A stretch of DNA of 64,000 bases from Carpediemonas membranifera (taxonomy: Eukaryota > Fornicata). The position numbers and the translations under genes were made by a program. The stretch covers positions 186,001-250,000 of the forward strand of contig JAHDYR010000008.1 in the NCBI GenBank assembly GCA_019828565.1. The letters run 5' to 3'. This document shows positions 9,426 through 20,290 of the stretch, in pieces (positions within the stretch are counted from its first letter, which is position 1; each line of letters opens with the position of its first letter). The notes below the pieces were generated by a model. It had not been told where the DNA came from, ran no database searches, and saw only the letters and a program-made list of their open reading frames with translations.

Positions 9426-9733
9426 TGTCTCGAATCACTGTGTAAGTCTTGTTTGATGGCGTAAAGGCTTCATGGAGCCAAAAAGCATAATAACGAACCA
9501 ACTGGGTAATAATCGCGTTGAATGGCATACTTTTTGCACCATCTAACTGTTGCTAGATCGGCATTCATGCTGAAGCACGGTGTGACTCGGACAAGTCGAT
9601 ATTTTGTGACGCCAAAGATCGTGACAATTCACGCGAGCAGTCAACAAACAGCATCCAAGCTCACCTTTGTCTCTCCTCAAGCCCCACCTCCCATGTCACA
9701 ATCTCAGCAACCAACGAGCTCCGGCCTTTAGTC
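9426..9733. other. Intergenic, 308 bp, no gene seen
   Basis: Promoter side of the WD40/ankyrin/kinase gene and 3' flank of the M28 peptidase gene. I see no coding potential, RNA gene or repeat. Confidence 0.5.
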
Positions 9734-12091
9734 CTAAACCGTCCGAACCACCCCGTCAGGCGCCAGTGAGTGGGCTGCAAACGGCCTGACCCAGTTAGGG
9801 AGGCGGCCCATCACGACCTGGACATCGTCGGGGACATCTGACGCCTTGTGGCCAAACCAGACGGAAAGAGCGCCTGGGCCTGTGAATGTGACCTGGGCCA
9901 GACCCGGGGCACCTTGGTGAAAGATCTCGATAGTCGATCTCGCCTCAGCATGGATGATTCGACCTGGATCTGTAGATACGATTATTTCTCCGTCCATATC
10001 TGGGGTGATCTTCAAGATCCATCTAGAGTTGCTTGCAGTCGTCGTTGAGCTATCAATCGTGAGAAGATGACCACTATCCACCTTGGTGTGGGTCATTGTT
10101 GCGGGGTGGAAGCCTGTGGGGCGAGCTGCTCCCATTAGTGTCACGCCCGTCGCGTTCTTGAGTGCCAGATCGCATGGGCCGGTCACTGTATCGTATCCAG
10201 CAGATTTGATTGTCGCCTCCAATATCTCAATATCGTGTGGTCTCATTGTGCATATCTGTACCTTTTCATCTCCGTCGGGTGTGCTAATATGTCCAACAAG
10301 CACCGAGGCGGGTCTAGCGGCCGAGTACGGCATCACTGGGACAAATATAGCACACAGACAGGCAGCGATAAGAAGCAGGGCGAGCTTCGTGCTTGGCCCC
10401 GTAACAGTGGCCGCGAGGACAACCATACAGGGGGCCAGGCCGATGGATAGAATGGCGATGACGGCAGGGTCTGCTGCCTCGTTGTACAGGGCGATCACAT
10501 CGAGGATGGGGACGAATCGTGCAATCACATCTCCCACACAAGCCAAGGCCGTTAGTGCTGAGAGCAGTCCAAGGCCGGGGACGGAACCAAGGGTCAGGAG
10601 GACGGCAGCAATAATTGGGATGATGGTGCTGTGTGCGTTGACTCGTGCTAGTGCAAGGGCGATGACAGCGAGGGCGAGAGCGCCGTAGTGCCGCGCCAAG
10701 GCCATAGATGCGACAGATTGACGTGATATCATGCGATATATGATAGATCCACTCAATAAATGGATTAAACCGACCGCAGTCATGATCATCGGCACTCTCT
10801 GGTACGACGCGAGGTGTGCTGCAAACGAGGCGGGGTAAATGAGCAGAACAGTCACTGCCACGGCCCCAACACCAAGCGCGGCCATCTGCATAGCTGCAAC
10901 TACAGCCCTGCTTGGACCATGCCGCATGATACCGATGACATTGACAATGACGACGATGAAGATGGCAGCTCGCGTCTCGTTCCAAGGTATGGCAAGCAGC
11001 GCCCCGAAGACGGTGACGTATGTGACAGTAGAGGTTCCATGGCCAGTGGTGGCGCGGGTGGCGCTGCCGTGTTGTTCAGCAATGGCGAGCATGGTTTGGC
11101 CGAGACTGTTGAGGTCAGCCGGTGAGGTGTGTTCGATGTTATCGTCACGGGTGTGGTAAATGAAAGAATCTTTCAAGAACACCAGGTCGATGGAGGGCAG
11201 ACCTGCATAGCGGTAGTTGACACTATCCGTTGTCGGAGAAATTACACCTGCCATAAATACATCATGATAAAGCCCAGCACCAACCATGGGCGAGCCGAGT
11301 GTGAGCCGGTCAAACGGCAGGAGAGAGGCGGTACCGGGGGACATGGACGCGAGGTTGGGCTTACCTCCACCGCCCATGGCCTCGAGGTTGACGACGGCTG
11401 AGACGCGGTCAGCGTGATCAGTGTGTATGAACGCGTCAGAGCCTTCAAGACCTGTCTCCTCGGAGCCTAGAAAGGCGAAGCCGAGGGCATTCGTGCCAAT
11501 GAACTGTGGGCCTGAGGAAACAACAGTGTTGAGGACCTCAAGCATCGCCATGATGCCTGCCAAATCATCGCTCGTGCCAGGGCCGGCGTAGTTGCCATCC
11601 CAGTGTGCGCTGTACATCAGTACGTCCTCGCATGCCGGGTTTAGCGCTGGATCATGAACAGTTACATACACTACAGGTATGGCAGTGTAAGCCGTGTAAT
11701 GGCCTTTGAGTAGCTGCTCAGAGACTCCAGTAGAAGTGATCTGGTGGACATTAACCTCTATTCCGCTGACATCAGGGGTCTGTGGGATCTGTTCGAGGAT
11801 GAACTGGCGAGCGGCCTCCCAGCCTTCCTGGCCCCATTCTCGGGGTCCTTGGAAAAGAGATAGGTGCTCAAACACTCGCGTAGAATTGAAGTCGTACCGC
11901 TTTCGTGGCTCTAGAGGGACAGTGAGGTTGTGATCGAAGTCATTCGCGGCGTAATGGAGACTGAAGAAGGCTGCCACGAAAAGGACGCAACCAAGGAGAA
12001 AGACAGCATTCTGCTTGCGTATCCTGTTCTTCGCACGACGCTTAATAGCGGCTAGATCAAGCGCTGGCTCGAATGACACCTCGTTGGACAT
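9734..12091 (-). CDS. Multi-pass M28 metallopeptidase, ERMP1/Fxna-like
   Basis: A 785-aa membrane peptidase from the ATG at 12091 (the frame is open further up, but the only longer start is GTG). A basic cytosolic N-terminus (KRRAKNRIRKQ) precedes an anchor (VFLLGCVLFVAAFFSLHY), then an M28 domain with dinuclear-zinc residues: H and D in YSAHWD, D in GTSDDLAG, EE in GSEETGLEGS, E in NLEAMGGG, and H in IYHTRDDN. From about residue 365 several hydrophobic segments follow, then a C-terminal beta-rich lumenal region. This layout is that of ER metallopeptidase 1, a family of ER-resident aminopeptidase-like enzymes. The substrate cannot be read from sequence. Confidence 0.88.
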   Translation of the reverse strand: MSNEVSFEPALDLAAIKRRAKNRIRKQNAVFLLGCVLFVAAFFSLHYAANDFDHNLTVPLEPRKRYDFNSTRVFEHLSLFQGPREWGQEGWEAARQFILEQIPQTPDVSGIEVNVHQITSTGVSEQLLKGHYTAYTAIPVVYVTVHDPALNPACEDVLMYSAHWDGNYAGPGTSDDLAGIMAMLEVLNTVVSSGPQFIGTNALGFAFLGSEETGLEGSDAFIHTDHADRVSAVVNLEAMGGGGKPNLASMSPGTASLLPFDRLTLGSPMVGAGLYHDVFMAGVISPTTDSVNYRYAGLPSIDLVFLKDSFIYHTRDDNIEHTSPADLNSLGQTMLAIAEQHGSATRATTGHGTSTVTYVTVFGALLAIPWNETRAAIFIVVIVNVIGIMRHGPSRAVVAAMQMAALGVGAVAVTVLLIYPASFAAHLASYQRVPMIMTAVGLIHLLSGSIIYRMISRQSVASMALARHYGALALAVIALALARVNAHSTIIPIIAAVLLTLGSVPGLGLLSALTALACVGDVIARFVPILDVIALYNEAADPAVIAILSIGLAPCMVVLAATVTGPSTKLALLLIAACLCAIFVPVMPYSAARPASVLVGHISTPDGDEKVQICTMRPHDIEILEATIKSAGYDTVTGPCDLALKNATGVTLMGAARPTGFHPATMTHTKVDSGHLLTIDSSTTTASNSRWILKITPDMDGEIIVSTDPGRIIHAEARSTIEIFHQGAPGLAQVTFTGPGALSVWFGHKASDVPDDVQVVMGRLPNWVRPFAAHSLAPDGVVRTV

Positions 12092-12339
12092 CACAGTCAG
12101 CGTCGCCCACTCCCAGTCGATCGAGTCGAAAATTTTCAAGAATCCGGATCGAGTCATGCAGTATGAGTCGTGTTGGAAACATCGAGCGTGTGGCTGAAAG
12201 CTGGCCACTCTACCTTCCCACCTCGTTCGTTCTGATGTTGGTTGTTGACTATCTCATCGACACATGAAGCAAAGCATCCAACATTTGAATGAGATGTTGC
12301 ATAGGAGAAGACCTCTCCCTATTCCTTTAAAAGAAAGAC

Positions 12340-13083
12340 TTAGAGCTCGCGGCGGTTGGCCTGCTCGCGGGCGAGGCGGGCGGCGACACCATCGATGACA
12401 GCCTGGGACTTGGCGCCGAGGATGTTACGGCCCTCCTGGTGGACGTTCACACCCTCCATGAAGCCAGAGATGGCCTGGACGAGGGAGTCAAACTCACGCT
12501 TCTCCTCCTCGCGGACATCAGTGATGGCGAGGCAAGTGCAGGTGGACATGTGGGTGATCTGGCCGAGAACAGCCTTGCCGTTGATGATGGCGTAGGGGAT
12601 GCCCTGCTTGCGGCAGAGGGCGGGGAGGTGAAGGACAACCTCGATGGGGTCGACGTCAGCGGCGATGATGACAAGCTTGGCCTGCTTCTTCTCGATGAGG
12701 GTGGTGACGTGCTTGACACCGAACTTGGCGAAGTAAGGCTTCTTCTGAGCGATCTCCTTGCCCTCGGCCTTGGCCTCAGCGAGGGCCTGGAGGCGGGCCT
12801 TCTTCTGGGTCTTGTCCTCGGGCTTGTACTTAGAGAGGAAGGAGACGACGTTGGTGGCAACGTTCTTCTCGAGGGTGTGAGAGAAGTGGTGGATGGAAGC
12901 GGGCTGTGTAGGACGTATCGCTGAGGTTACTTACGGTCTTGAGGCGCTGGTTCAAGGTCTGCTTGTGGCGCTGGATCTTGACGTACTTGGGGAACTTGGT
13001 AAGAGAGCTAGTGGGGTGCATACCTTAGTGTAACGGGTAAGATCCATGTGCTTGTGACCCTCCTGGCTCATAACGCGGCCCAT
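12340..13083 (-). CDS. Ribosomal protein eL8 (L7a), three visible exons with two micro-introns
   Basis: Large-subunit ribosomal protein of the L7Ae/eL8 family. Visible exons on the minus strand are 13083-13024, 12994-12935 and 12903-12340. They join through a 29-nt intron (12995-13023, GTATGC...AAG) and a 31-nt intron (12904-12934, GTAAGT...CAG). Spliced, the protein runs DLTRYTK / FPKYVKIQRHKQTLNQRLKT / PASIHHFSHTLEKN, collinear with yeast L8 around RNLSRYVKWPEYVRVQRQKK. The C-terminal exon carries the L7Ae core (AKLVIIAADVDPIEVVLHLP, CRKQGIPYAIING). The ATG at 13083 leaves the N-terminus about 30 residues shorter than the family norm. A possible acceptor (CACACAG) just upstream suggests a further 5' exon that I could not place. 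Confidence 0.9.
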
Positions 13084-14090
13084 GATTTCCTTGGCTGTGT
13101 GACGGTAAGTTAAAGGGCGCCGGGTGGTGGAATATGTCAATAACGCATGCAATGTAGCCATATGGCAGAGTATTGGCGATAGGGGCCCATCCTGGCGACA
13201 AATACGAACGATTATGCTTCACACGCCTTCGAGGGTTTCGCCTTTTGGTGGCTGAAATCGGTAAAAATCAATAACGAGGAATCGAGTGCCTCCAACGCTC
13301 AGCATGTGCTGTTCATGGGTGTAGAGTGGGCCGCATGCAGAAAGTTGACTCGTAGCGTGGCTTCAATGTCGTGTTCTGAGCAATTACGTTAATCCTTCGA
13401 AATAAAGAAGCCAGCGTAATTCCGAGAAATGCCAGCACAGCAACGCCACGATAGGACAACGTGCCTACATAGTCTAACAATCATTCGAGGACGTTAATTA
13501 TCCCGTATTTGCCGCCAATCGCTGTGAAAATGGAGTCTTCTGTCATGAGAGTTTCATGAGCACTCCGCTCACCATCTGACGCTCTAATGTTCGGAATTGA
13601 ACGACCATAATACTAACCAAATCGAGAACTGTGGCTGTTAGCAGCTTCTCGTTTCAAAACACCGCATGTGCTCTCTCGACTCGGGCCGACTCCAGCGCCA
13701 CAGCTGACCATCAATGAATGGGCCAGAGACGGGGCATATGCTTCCGCAGAGGCGATTGGATTGTTGTTAGCCTGGTCGTGCTGTCGTTACTTGCCCCTCT
13801 TCCCGTCACTCTTTATCCATCCTTATTCTTGAGTTGACTTTGGTAAACATGAGCGATACACGTGGGTATATCCTATGCTGCCAGACCAGCCACCCCAACT
13901 GTCTTTGATTGATGCTTGGCCCTACGTTCGCTAATCAGGGAACGAACAATCCCTGCCCCGCAAACCCCGGGGCAATGCCTCTTACCTCCACAGTGACAGT
14001 GATTCCGTCATCCTCAGGCAATATGGGGTTGATCACAGAGATTGCGCCTATATTGGACTGCATCAATTCTTGGTATTGGGGAAGGAACGT
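13084..14090. other. About 1 kb without an assigned gene; may hold the eL8 5' exon
   Basis: Between the divergent eL8 and K+ channel genes. The first 200 bp on the minus strand may contain the missing eL8 N-terminal exon: an Arg/Lys-rich stretch near 13222-13250 is a weak candidate. The rest is AT-richer, with short overlapping frames only. I see no tRNA or repeat. Confidence 0.4.
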
Positions 14091-17000
14091 ATGTCGTTTA
14101 CGCTTCCCAAGAGCTTTGGCGAAGCAATTAGTAAGTCTCGAACGTTCACACTTCATAGGCTTCCCAATTTGGCGCTGGATAGCGCCAGACAAGCTCAGGA
14201 AGCTTCGTCATCGCGCACAAATCTCGAAGCACAGTCATCTAAGACGGCAATTCGTCTAGAGGATGTCTCCAATGACCGCGCTGCCACACGTCGCACCATC
14301 GGCCCGCGCATGCGCCTCCGCATGCTTCTCGAGAGACATTACATCCTCTTCCTGTACGACGTGGTCGATGTCCTGCTCAGCGCTTTCTACCTCGCCTGGT
14401 ACGTGTACATGACGTCCACATACGCCCCTTCATGGGGCCACTACGTCCAATTCGGCCTTGCCGTTGTCTTTCTCGTCGACACGATCATCCGTTTTATCAT
14501 CCACGACCCAATCGCGGGCGTTACAAGGTGGATGCCTGTCAACATCCTCTCATGGCTCCCCGCACTCCTCCTCATCGGCTGGAGCGATATGATCACGCTC
14601 TGTTTCCTCCGCTCTGTGATCATCGCTCTTCTATGCTACAGATACTTCACCAGCGACGCCAAGAGCTTGAAAGACACTATCAGGAATCTTGTCTGGGTCG
14701 CCTCCACCACCGCAATTGTTGCTGCCGGCGTCATTTACGTGTTCGAAGTACAGCTCGCCGATGGCCAAAGTCTTGATTATCTGACGTGCCTATACTTCAT
14801 CATTGTGTCCGTAACGACGGTAGGGTATGGCGATGTGGTCATGGTGACCTTCTTGGGCCGTGCTACTATCGTCCTCATCATCCTCGGCGGCCTCTCTCTC
14901 CTACCCGTCCTCTCGGCCCGCATTGTCGGAATCATGGGCCATAAGAAGCTGTACGGCGACCCGAAGGCCAGCAAACACGGCTTTGTGGTAGTTGGTGGCG
15001 ATATATCAGCCAGCAACCTCCGCCGTTTCCTCAAGGAGTTCTACTCGCCACAACACGGTTACCGCAGAGAGAAGGTCGTCCTGCTACTCAAAGACACTCC
15101 CGGCGACGACGTCGAGAGCATCCTGTCGAGCAAGCGGTACAAGGAGCGCGTCTCCTTCCTCCGAGGCTCCTTTGCCTCCGAGGACGCCATCACCAAGCTC
15201 AAGCTCCACTCTGCAGATGCAGTCTTCGTCGTACAAGACCACAGCGCCACTGTTGATGACAAGTCCGACTCTCGCACCGTACTTACGTCCCTGCAGGTCG
15301 CCAGGGCAGCCCCGTCGACGCGTCTCTTCTTACACACCAAGAGGGTCTCCTCGCCAGTGGGCCACGTAATTCCCACGTCATGGCTGATTGATGCAGTCAT
15401 GAGTGAGGGTGCGAGGGTGCCTGGGTTGGCTAACATGATTCTCAACCTCACGCGGTCGTTCAGTTCCTCTGAAACCTCGCCCCATGACGATGGTGCCAAC
15501 CCGTTCAGGCTGGTGAACCTCGGTCGCTCCCTGGTCTCCGGCTCGATCTCCCACACAAGGAACGGAGACTCGCTGAGCCAATCAATGCACCGATCGGACC
15601 GCTCACCCGGGGAGTTTGTCAGCTTCGAGTCTTGGCGCAGTCTTTACAGCCAGTCGCTCAGATCCAGGGTGTTCCGTACAGCGATCGCCTCGTCTTTGGA
15701 CGGCTTCACGTTCTCTGAGGCCGCACACCGCATCTATCGCCACACAGGTGCTTTCCTCTTGGCCGTCGAGGTCTCCGCTGAGCGGGGAAGGAAGGGACAT
15801 ATCCACTTTTTCACCGGCCGGTCAGGGAAGGTCTATTCCCGCCAGGTCGCCTACGTTATTGCCTCTGACACCAGCCACGCCAGCGCCGTCCGTCTGATCG
15901 GCCTGGCTGAGGAAGAGCACCAGACCGTCACGTCTCTTCCACTGACTAATCTCGCCTCGTCCATGAGGAGAGACCACAACAAGCGTCTCTCTGTCCTTCG
16001 CAGGCGCTGGGCCGAAGACGAAGACGCTGACATCCCGTTGGCGGAGATCGAGGCTGTCACCGTGCGGGACGGTGACACTGCAAGGGGGGCCAGTGAGCGC
16101 GTGTCCGGTCTCGTGACTGAGGACTCTTCCGTCTCGCTCTCCTCCTCGGGCTCATCCACAAGTCTTGAGTCGACTTCATTTGACTCTGACTCAGAGCTCG
16201 AGCCAACGTATCCTCAAACGCATGAGGATGACGCCCACTTCACCCGCCTCTCTGACGCCCAGGTCCTCGAGAGCGACCACGACTCGACTGACTCCCAAGA
16301 GTACCGCGGGGGCGAGGGCGAAGAGACTGAGGCCGGCCGTGGCACTGACACTGACATCGACGTGGAGTGCATCAGCGGCCATACTATCTTCGTCGGATCG
16401 TGGCATGAGCTTGCGATGTTTGTGCGACAGTCTGATCCCAAGTCGCATCCCACGATCATCTGGTTGACAGAGCAGGCTCACACAAGGAACAGGACCTTAT
16501 GGAACGCCTTCAACAGAGTCAGGCGAGTCGCTATAACCCATGGAAACCCGATGACATGGCTCGACTGGCTCCGTGCCAACGTCAGGCGGGCTCAGTCGGT
16601 CGTAGTGGCCCCGTACCTCGACCATGAGCCGAGCACGCCAGTAGTGATCGCCCAACTCCTCAGGGACAAGCTCGGTGCCGTCGCCAAGCCCTTGATCATG
16701 ACCAAGATCTTCTCGATCTCCCACATCCGCGTGCTCTCGCCTGTGGTAGAGGACCGCCTCCACTTCTGCCCCCTTTACGTCCAGGGCTCTGTAACCCATA
16801 TCGGTTCGCTCGACTCGCTCATGGCGATGTCCTTCTACAACCCCCACCAGCTCAAGTTCTTACACGCGCTGTGTTTGAGCGATACAGCCCATAAGGTGAC
16901 GCACGGCCACTCAAACGAAGACCTCACGCCGCCAGGCCAGGTTACATGCAAGGAGGCGGCCCGCGAGGCTGTAGCTGGCTCTAGATCGGTGCTGTCGCGA

Positions 17001-17261
17001 CAGGTCATCACTGTCCCAACTCCTCGAGACATGGTCGGCAAGGAGTTCAAGGAGCTCTTCGCCGGTCTGCTCGCCAGAACTCCGTCGCTGCTTTGTTTCG
17101 CAGTTTACCGTCCAGTGAACCTTATGTACGACGAGAGCTCAGGGAACTATGACCCCGAGGAGCCTCTGGGGGTGCCGATCCTGGGGCCACACGAGGACTT
17201 TGTTTTGAACGAGAGCGATGTGCTCATTTGCTTCCAGCAGAGGGGTGGGCATGAGACTTAA
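14091..17261 (+). CDS. SLO/BK-type potassium channel with RCK domains
   Basis: A 1056-aa channel from the ATG at 14091 (the seven preceding codons begin with TTG). Membrane segments span about residues 84-275, including YILFLYDVVDVLLSAFYLAWYVY and a pore with the K+ filter TTVGYGD. An RCK1 domain follows (about 288-430; HGFVVVGGDISASNLRRFLKEF, VVLLLKDTPGDD, VSFLRGSFASEDAI), with the HGF.VV.G pattern of SLO channels. A long Ser/Glu/Asp-rich linker (about 640-745) separates it from a second RCK-like half. The expected role is a large-conductance K+ channel gated by a cytosolic ligand through the RCK gating ring. Whether that is Ca2+, Na+ or pH is not visible; I see no obvious calcium bowl, although the linker is acidic. 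Confidence 0.88.
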   Translation: MSFTLPKSFGEAISKSRTFTLHRLPNLALDSARQAQEASSSRTNLEAQSSKTAIRLEDVSNDRAATRRTIGPRMRLRMLLERHYILFLYDVVDVLLSAFYLAWYVYMTSTYAPSWGHYVQFGLAVVFLVDTIIRFIIHDPIAGVTRWMPVNILSWLPALLLIGWSDMITLCFLRSVIIALLCYRYFTSDAKSLKDTIRNLVWVASTTAIVAAGVIYVFEVQLADGQSLDYLTCLYFIIVSVTTVGYGDVVMVTFLGRATIVLIILGGLSLLPVLSARIVGIMGHKKLYGDPKASKHGFVVVGGDISASNLRRFLKEFYSPQHGYRREKVVLLLKDTPGDDVESILSSKRYKERVSFLRGSFASEDAITKLKLHSADAVFVVQDHSATVDDKSDSRTVLTSLQVARAAPSTRLFLHTKRVSSPVGHVIPTSWLIDAVMSEGARVPGLANMILNLTRSFSSSETSPHDDGANPFRLVNLGRSLVSGSISHTRNGDSLSQSMHRSDRSPGEFVSFESWRSLYSQSLRSRVFRTAIASSLDGFTFSEAAHRIYRHTGAFLLAVEVSAERGRKGHIHFFTGRSGKVYSRQVAYVIASDTSHASAVRLIGLAEEEHQTVTSLPLTNLASSMRRDHNKRLSVLRRRWAEDEDADIPLAEIEAVTVRDGDTARGASERVSGLVTEDSSVSLSSSGSSTSLESTSFDSDSELEPTYPQTHEDDAHFTRLSDAQVLESDHDSTDSQEYRGGEGEETEAGRGTDTDIDVECISGHTIFVGSWHELAMFVRQSDPKSHPTIIWLTEQAHTRNRTLWNAFNRVRRVAITHGNPMTWLDWLRANVRRAQSVVVAPYLDHEPSTPVVIAQLLRDKLGAVAKPLIMTKIFSISHIRVLSPVVEDRLHFCPLYVQGSVTHIGSLDSLMAMSFYNPHQLKFLHALCLSDTAHKVTHGHSNEDLTPPGQVTCKEAAREAVAGSRSVLSRQVITVPTPRDMVGKEFKELFAGLLARTPSLLCFAVYRPVNLMYDESSGNYDPEEPLGVPILGPHEDFVLNESDVLICFQQRGGHET

Positions 17262-17456
17262 TGAAATCGTCCAGTTTTGTATAAACGGTTTTATGTATCA
17301 GCTGCCTCTCACCTATGGGTAAAATTTCGAGGCCTGGGCGAAGGAGCTGGCCGAGCTCGGGGCGGACCACAACGAGGCCACACTGAGAGACAGAGAGACA
17401 GACGCTCACTACCATGGCGAAAGCCATCGCAATTTGGGTAAATGGTTCGGATTCAC

Positions 17457-19954
17457 TCAAGAAAAATGAAGAAATGCCCGTGAACCGAGTCTCACGTCGC
17501 TGACCACGTCCGCGGGCAGGGTGATGCCGTCATGCAGCATGAGCTGCAGCACGCGGCCGAGCCCCAGAAGGACCGGGCGCAGGTCGTCGAGCGGTATGTC
17601 GAGGGCGTCGGGCGTGAAGACGAACGTACCCTCGCGGAAGATGGGCACAGCGAACTCCATGTCCCCGATGGCCTGACGGACGGTCACGTGTGGCAGCTCG
17701 GCGATCAGGTCAGGCAGGGCCACTGCGGAGTCGATGCCCCACAGTGTCGCGGGGATGGCGAACAGGTCCTCCTCGCACGCCCCGATGTTGGCGACGCTGG
17801 TGGCGATGTTGTCATGAAGGATGATGTCCACGGGGACTTCGTTGAACATCTGCACGCGTGCACGGTCGACGTTGTCAACAAATGAGGAGACCATCAAGAG
17901 GCGGTTGCTCACCGCGTTGAGGCCGGCATCAGCGTCCATGTCTTTGGTAAAGGTGAAGAGAACATCGCCCAGGGCGCGGCGGACGGACCAGCGGGCCTCG
18001 GGGTGGGTGGCGAGAATGCCAGAGAGCAATTTGTGCATATCGGCCTCGGGGCTCCTTGGCCCGGTCGATGAGCTCTTTGTACTTGGCACGAGGGGTCTCT
18101 GGCTGGCGTCTGGCATGGCCGAGTCGGCCGATGAGACCAGCGGGCGACGGGATGTGGCCAACGCCATCGTGGGTCGGGATGGCGGCCGAGAGCAGGGGGT
18201 GGCCCTTGAGCATGTCGCTGATGTCCTTTGCGCGGTTGGCTTCGGGAAACCGGGCGGTCTGGGGCGAGAGTAGGGCCGCCTTCAGGTCGGCCAGCTCGGA
18301 GCTCGTGGCGGCCAGCTTAGCTTTGAGCATCCCTATTTGCTGCTCTTGCTCAGCCATGGCTCTCTGCTGATCGAGGCTCAGAGGCTCGGTGTCGGCAGGA
18401 GGTGTGACAGAGTCATCTAATTGGGGTATAGATTGACTCCTGGCGTCGTTGTAGACCTTGACCAGGCTTGCTAGCTCGTCGTCCTCGTCGTCTGTCTTGA
18501 TGAAACTGTTCTCGTCCAGCTCAACCCTGGCGACGGGGCGGGTCAGCGTCATCGTAAAGGAGCGGGGCAGACCAGTGGCGAGGAAGTGGAGGAGGATGCG
18601 AGCGAGGTCGCAGGGGAGTGCCACTGAGTCGCCAGGGTCGATGGTGATGTCGGCATCGGGGGCGACTGGGCTGGAGCAGAGCTGGTTGACGGTGGCCAGG
18701 AACTGGGGGGTGCGGGGGAGTGTGCTCCAGACCTTGGCAGTTCTATCATCTGATCCAGACACGATGGTTGTGCCGTCTCGGGAGAACGCGACGGCCCATA
18801 CCACCATCTCATGGCCCGAGAACGTCCTAATCAGTACCCCGGTCGCGACATCCCACTGCTTGATAGTGCCGTCTGCAGACCCAGACACCAGAGTCCTGCC
18901 GTCGGGGGAGAAGTCGAGGCTCCACACAATAGCGAAGTGCCGATCAAGGGTCTGAGCCCGCTGGCCATTTTCGGAGTCCCAGAAATGGATGGTGCCACAT
19001 TTGCTGCCAAATGCGATGATAGTACCATCAGGTGACACGGCAATACTATGGACAGGCTGGTCATGGTTCATGGTTCTGACGCATTCGCCAGTGTCGGAGC
19101 TCCACTTCTTGATGGTGCGGTCCTCACTGGCAGAATAAATGGCCGAGCCATCCGGGGAGATGGCCACGCCATACACAATATTGCCATGTTCTGTAAGTTT
19201 CAGCCTGCTCGTCCCAGTATCGACGTCCCAGACCTCGATGGAATCATCATACGATCCGGAGACCAGGGCACAACCATCATTCGAGAATGCAAGGCGACAC
19301 ATAGCATCAGTGTGCCCTATAAGTTTCTTTTTCACCCGGCCTGTGGCGTCCCAGAGATGGATGATATTATCATGGCTACCATAGGCGATGGTTGACCCGT
19401 CCGGCGACACGGCGATGCATAACATCTTATCATCATGTTCAATGTCCAATGTACACTGACCAGTGGCCGAGTCCCACTGCCTAAAGGCGCCGCCACGTTG
19501 ACGTCCACGTGGCAGATCATGATGTCCTGATGTAGTGAAGATTTCACCGTCAGGGGAGGTGGCGACACCATAAACGGCGCCGTCTCCATCCAGTGTCCTA
19601 ATGCACACACCATCATCCCCATCTATGATTGGCTGCGTGTTCCATGCTTCGAGCGCGAGCTCAACCCCTGTTCTCATGGTCGGCCTTGAGTCTGCCATCC
19701 ACCATCGTGACGGTAACAGCGGGCTCATTGAGCACCATTTTCAGCTCCTTGGGTTCTATCCTCCTGCTTATATGGACCTGGATGACCTTCTCTAGGTCCT
19801 GGATGGTGATCGGCGTCTCACCTCGCTTGCTGATCTGGATGCCATCGGAACCAGGCTGCTCGGAGCTTGCGGTGCGTATATGAGCGTCAATTGCTCTACA
19901 GTCGGCGCTGCGTGAGAATGTGGCTTCGATACGTACCATAGGCTGTGTAATCAT
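17457..19954 (-). pseudogene. WD40 propeller protein with two +1-type frame breaks
   Basis: Three overlapping frames together make one 831-codon protein once one base is discounted at each of two sites: C4 at 19665-19668 and G4 at 18048-18051 (plus-strand view). Order: the same unnamed module as in the kinase fusion (ITIQDLEKVI...LNEPAVTVTM, continuing VELALEAWN after the first break), a seven-blade WD40 propeller (about 105-410), a second module (CDLARILLHFLATGLPRSFT), a short coiled coil (about 475-515), and a helical C-terminus (MHKLLSGILATHPEARWSVR) in the third frame. No kinase is present. It may be a young pseudogene, two homopolymer assembly errors, or frameshifting; otherwise the sequence looks well maintained. 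The module and WD40 parts are paralogous to the 4704-9425 gene. Confidence 0.75.
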
Positions 19955-20290
19955 TGAAGAGGCGGATCAATCGCGTCAGTTGTGCTGTGTGAGTGAATTT
20001 TGATGCTGCTTTGGCTGTGTCGTACCATCTGTGTGAGAATCGCTGGAAACCGCGAACCTTGGGCACCGTCGCGCCATTTTGTCTCGAAGCGACTCGACAA
20101 AGTCAACTCTGTTTGACCTCGCTGAGGGTAACAGAGGCTTGTCGTGCCACGCAGCCGGACCCCAGCCTCAGCAGTGGCTCTCTCTGCTGCCCCGCCCGAG
20201 TTGGGGAGTCCACTCAGCTGCGCCTCGCGCCAGACCTCCCAACGCAACAGCGTGCTATTTACGAAGAAATGTACAGAGAGATATACTATG
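19955..20290. other. Intergenic, 336 bp, no gene seen
   Basis: 5' flank of the broken WD40 gene and 3' flank of the second RCC1-like gene. No supported coding, RNA or repeat feature. Confidence 0.45.

Noticed and set aside
12092-12208. Upstream extension of the M28 peptidase and the K+ channel to GTG/TTG starts
   Set aside because: Nuclear eukaryotic genes start at ATG; the ATGs at 12091 and 14091 give sensible N-termini.
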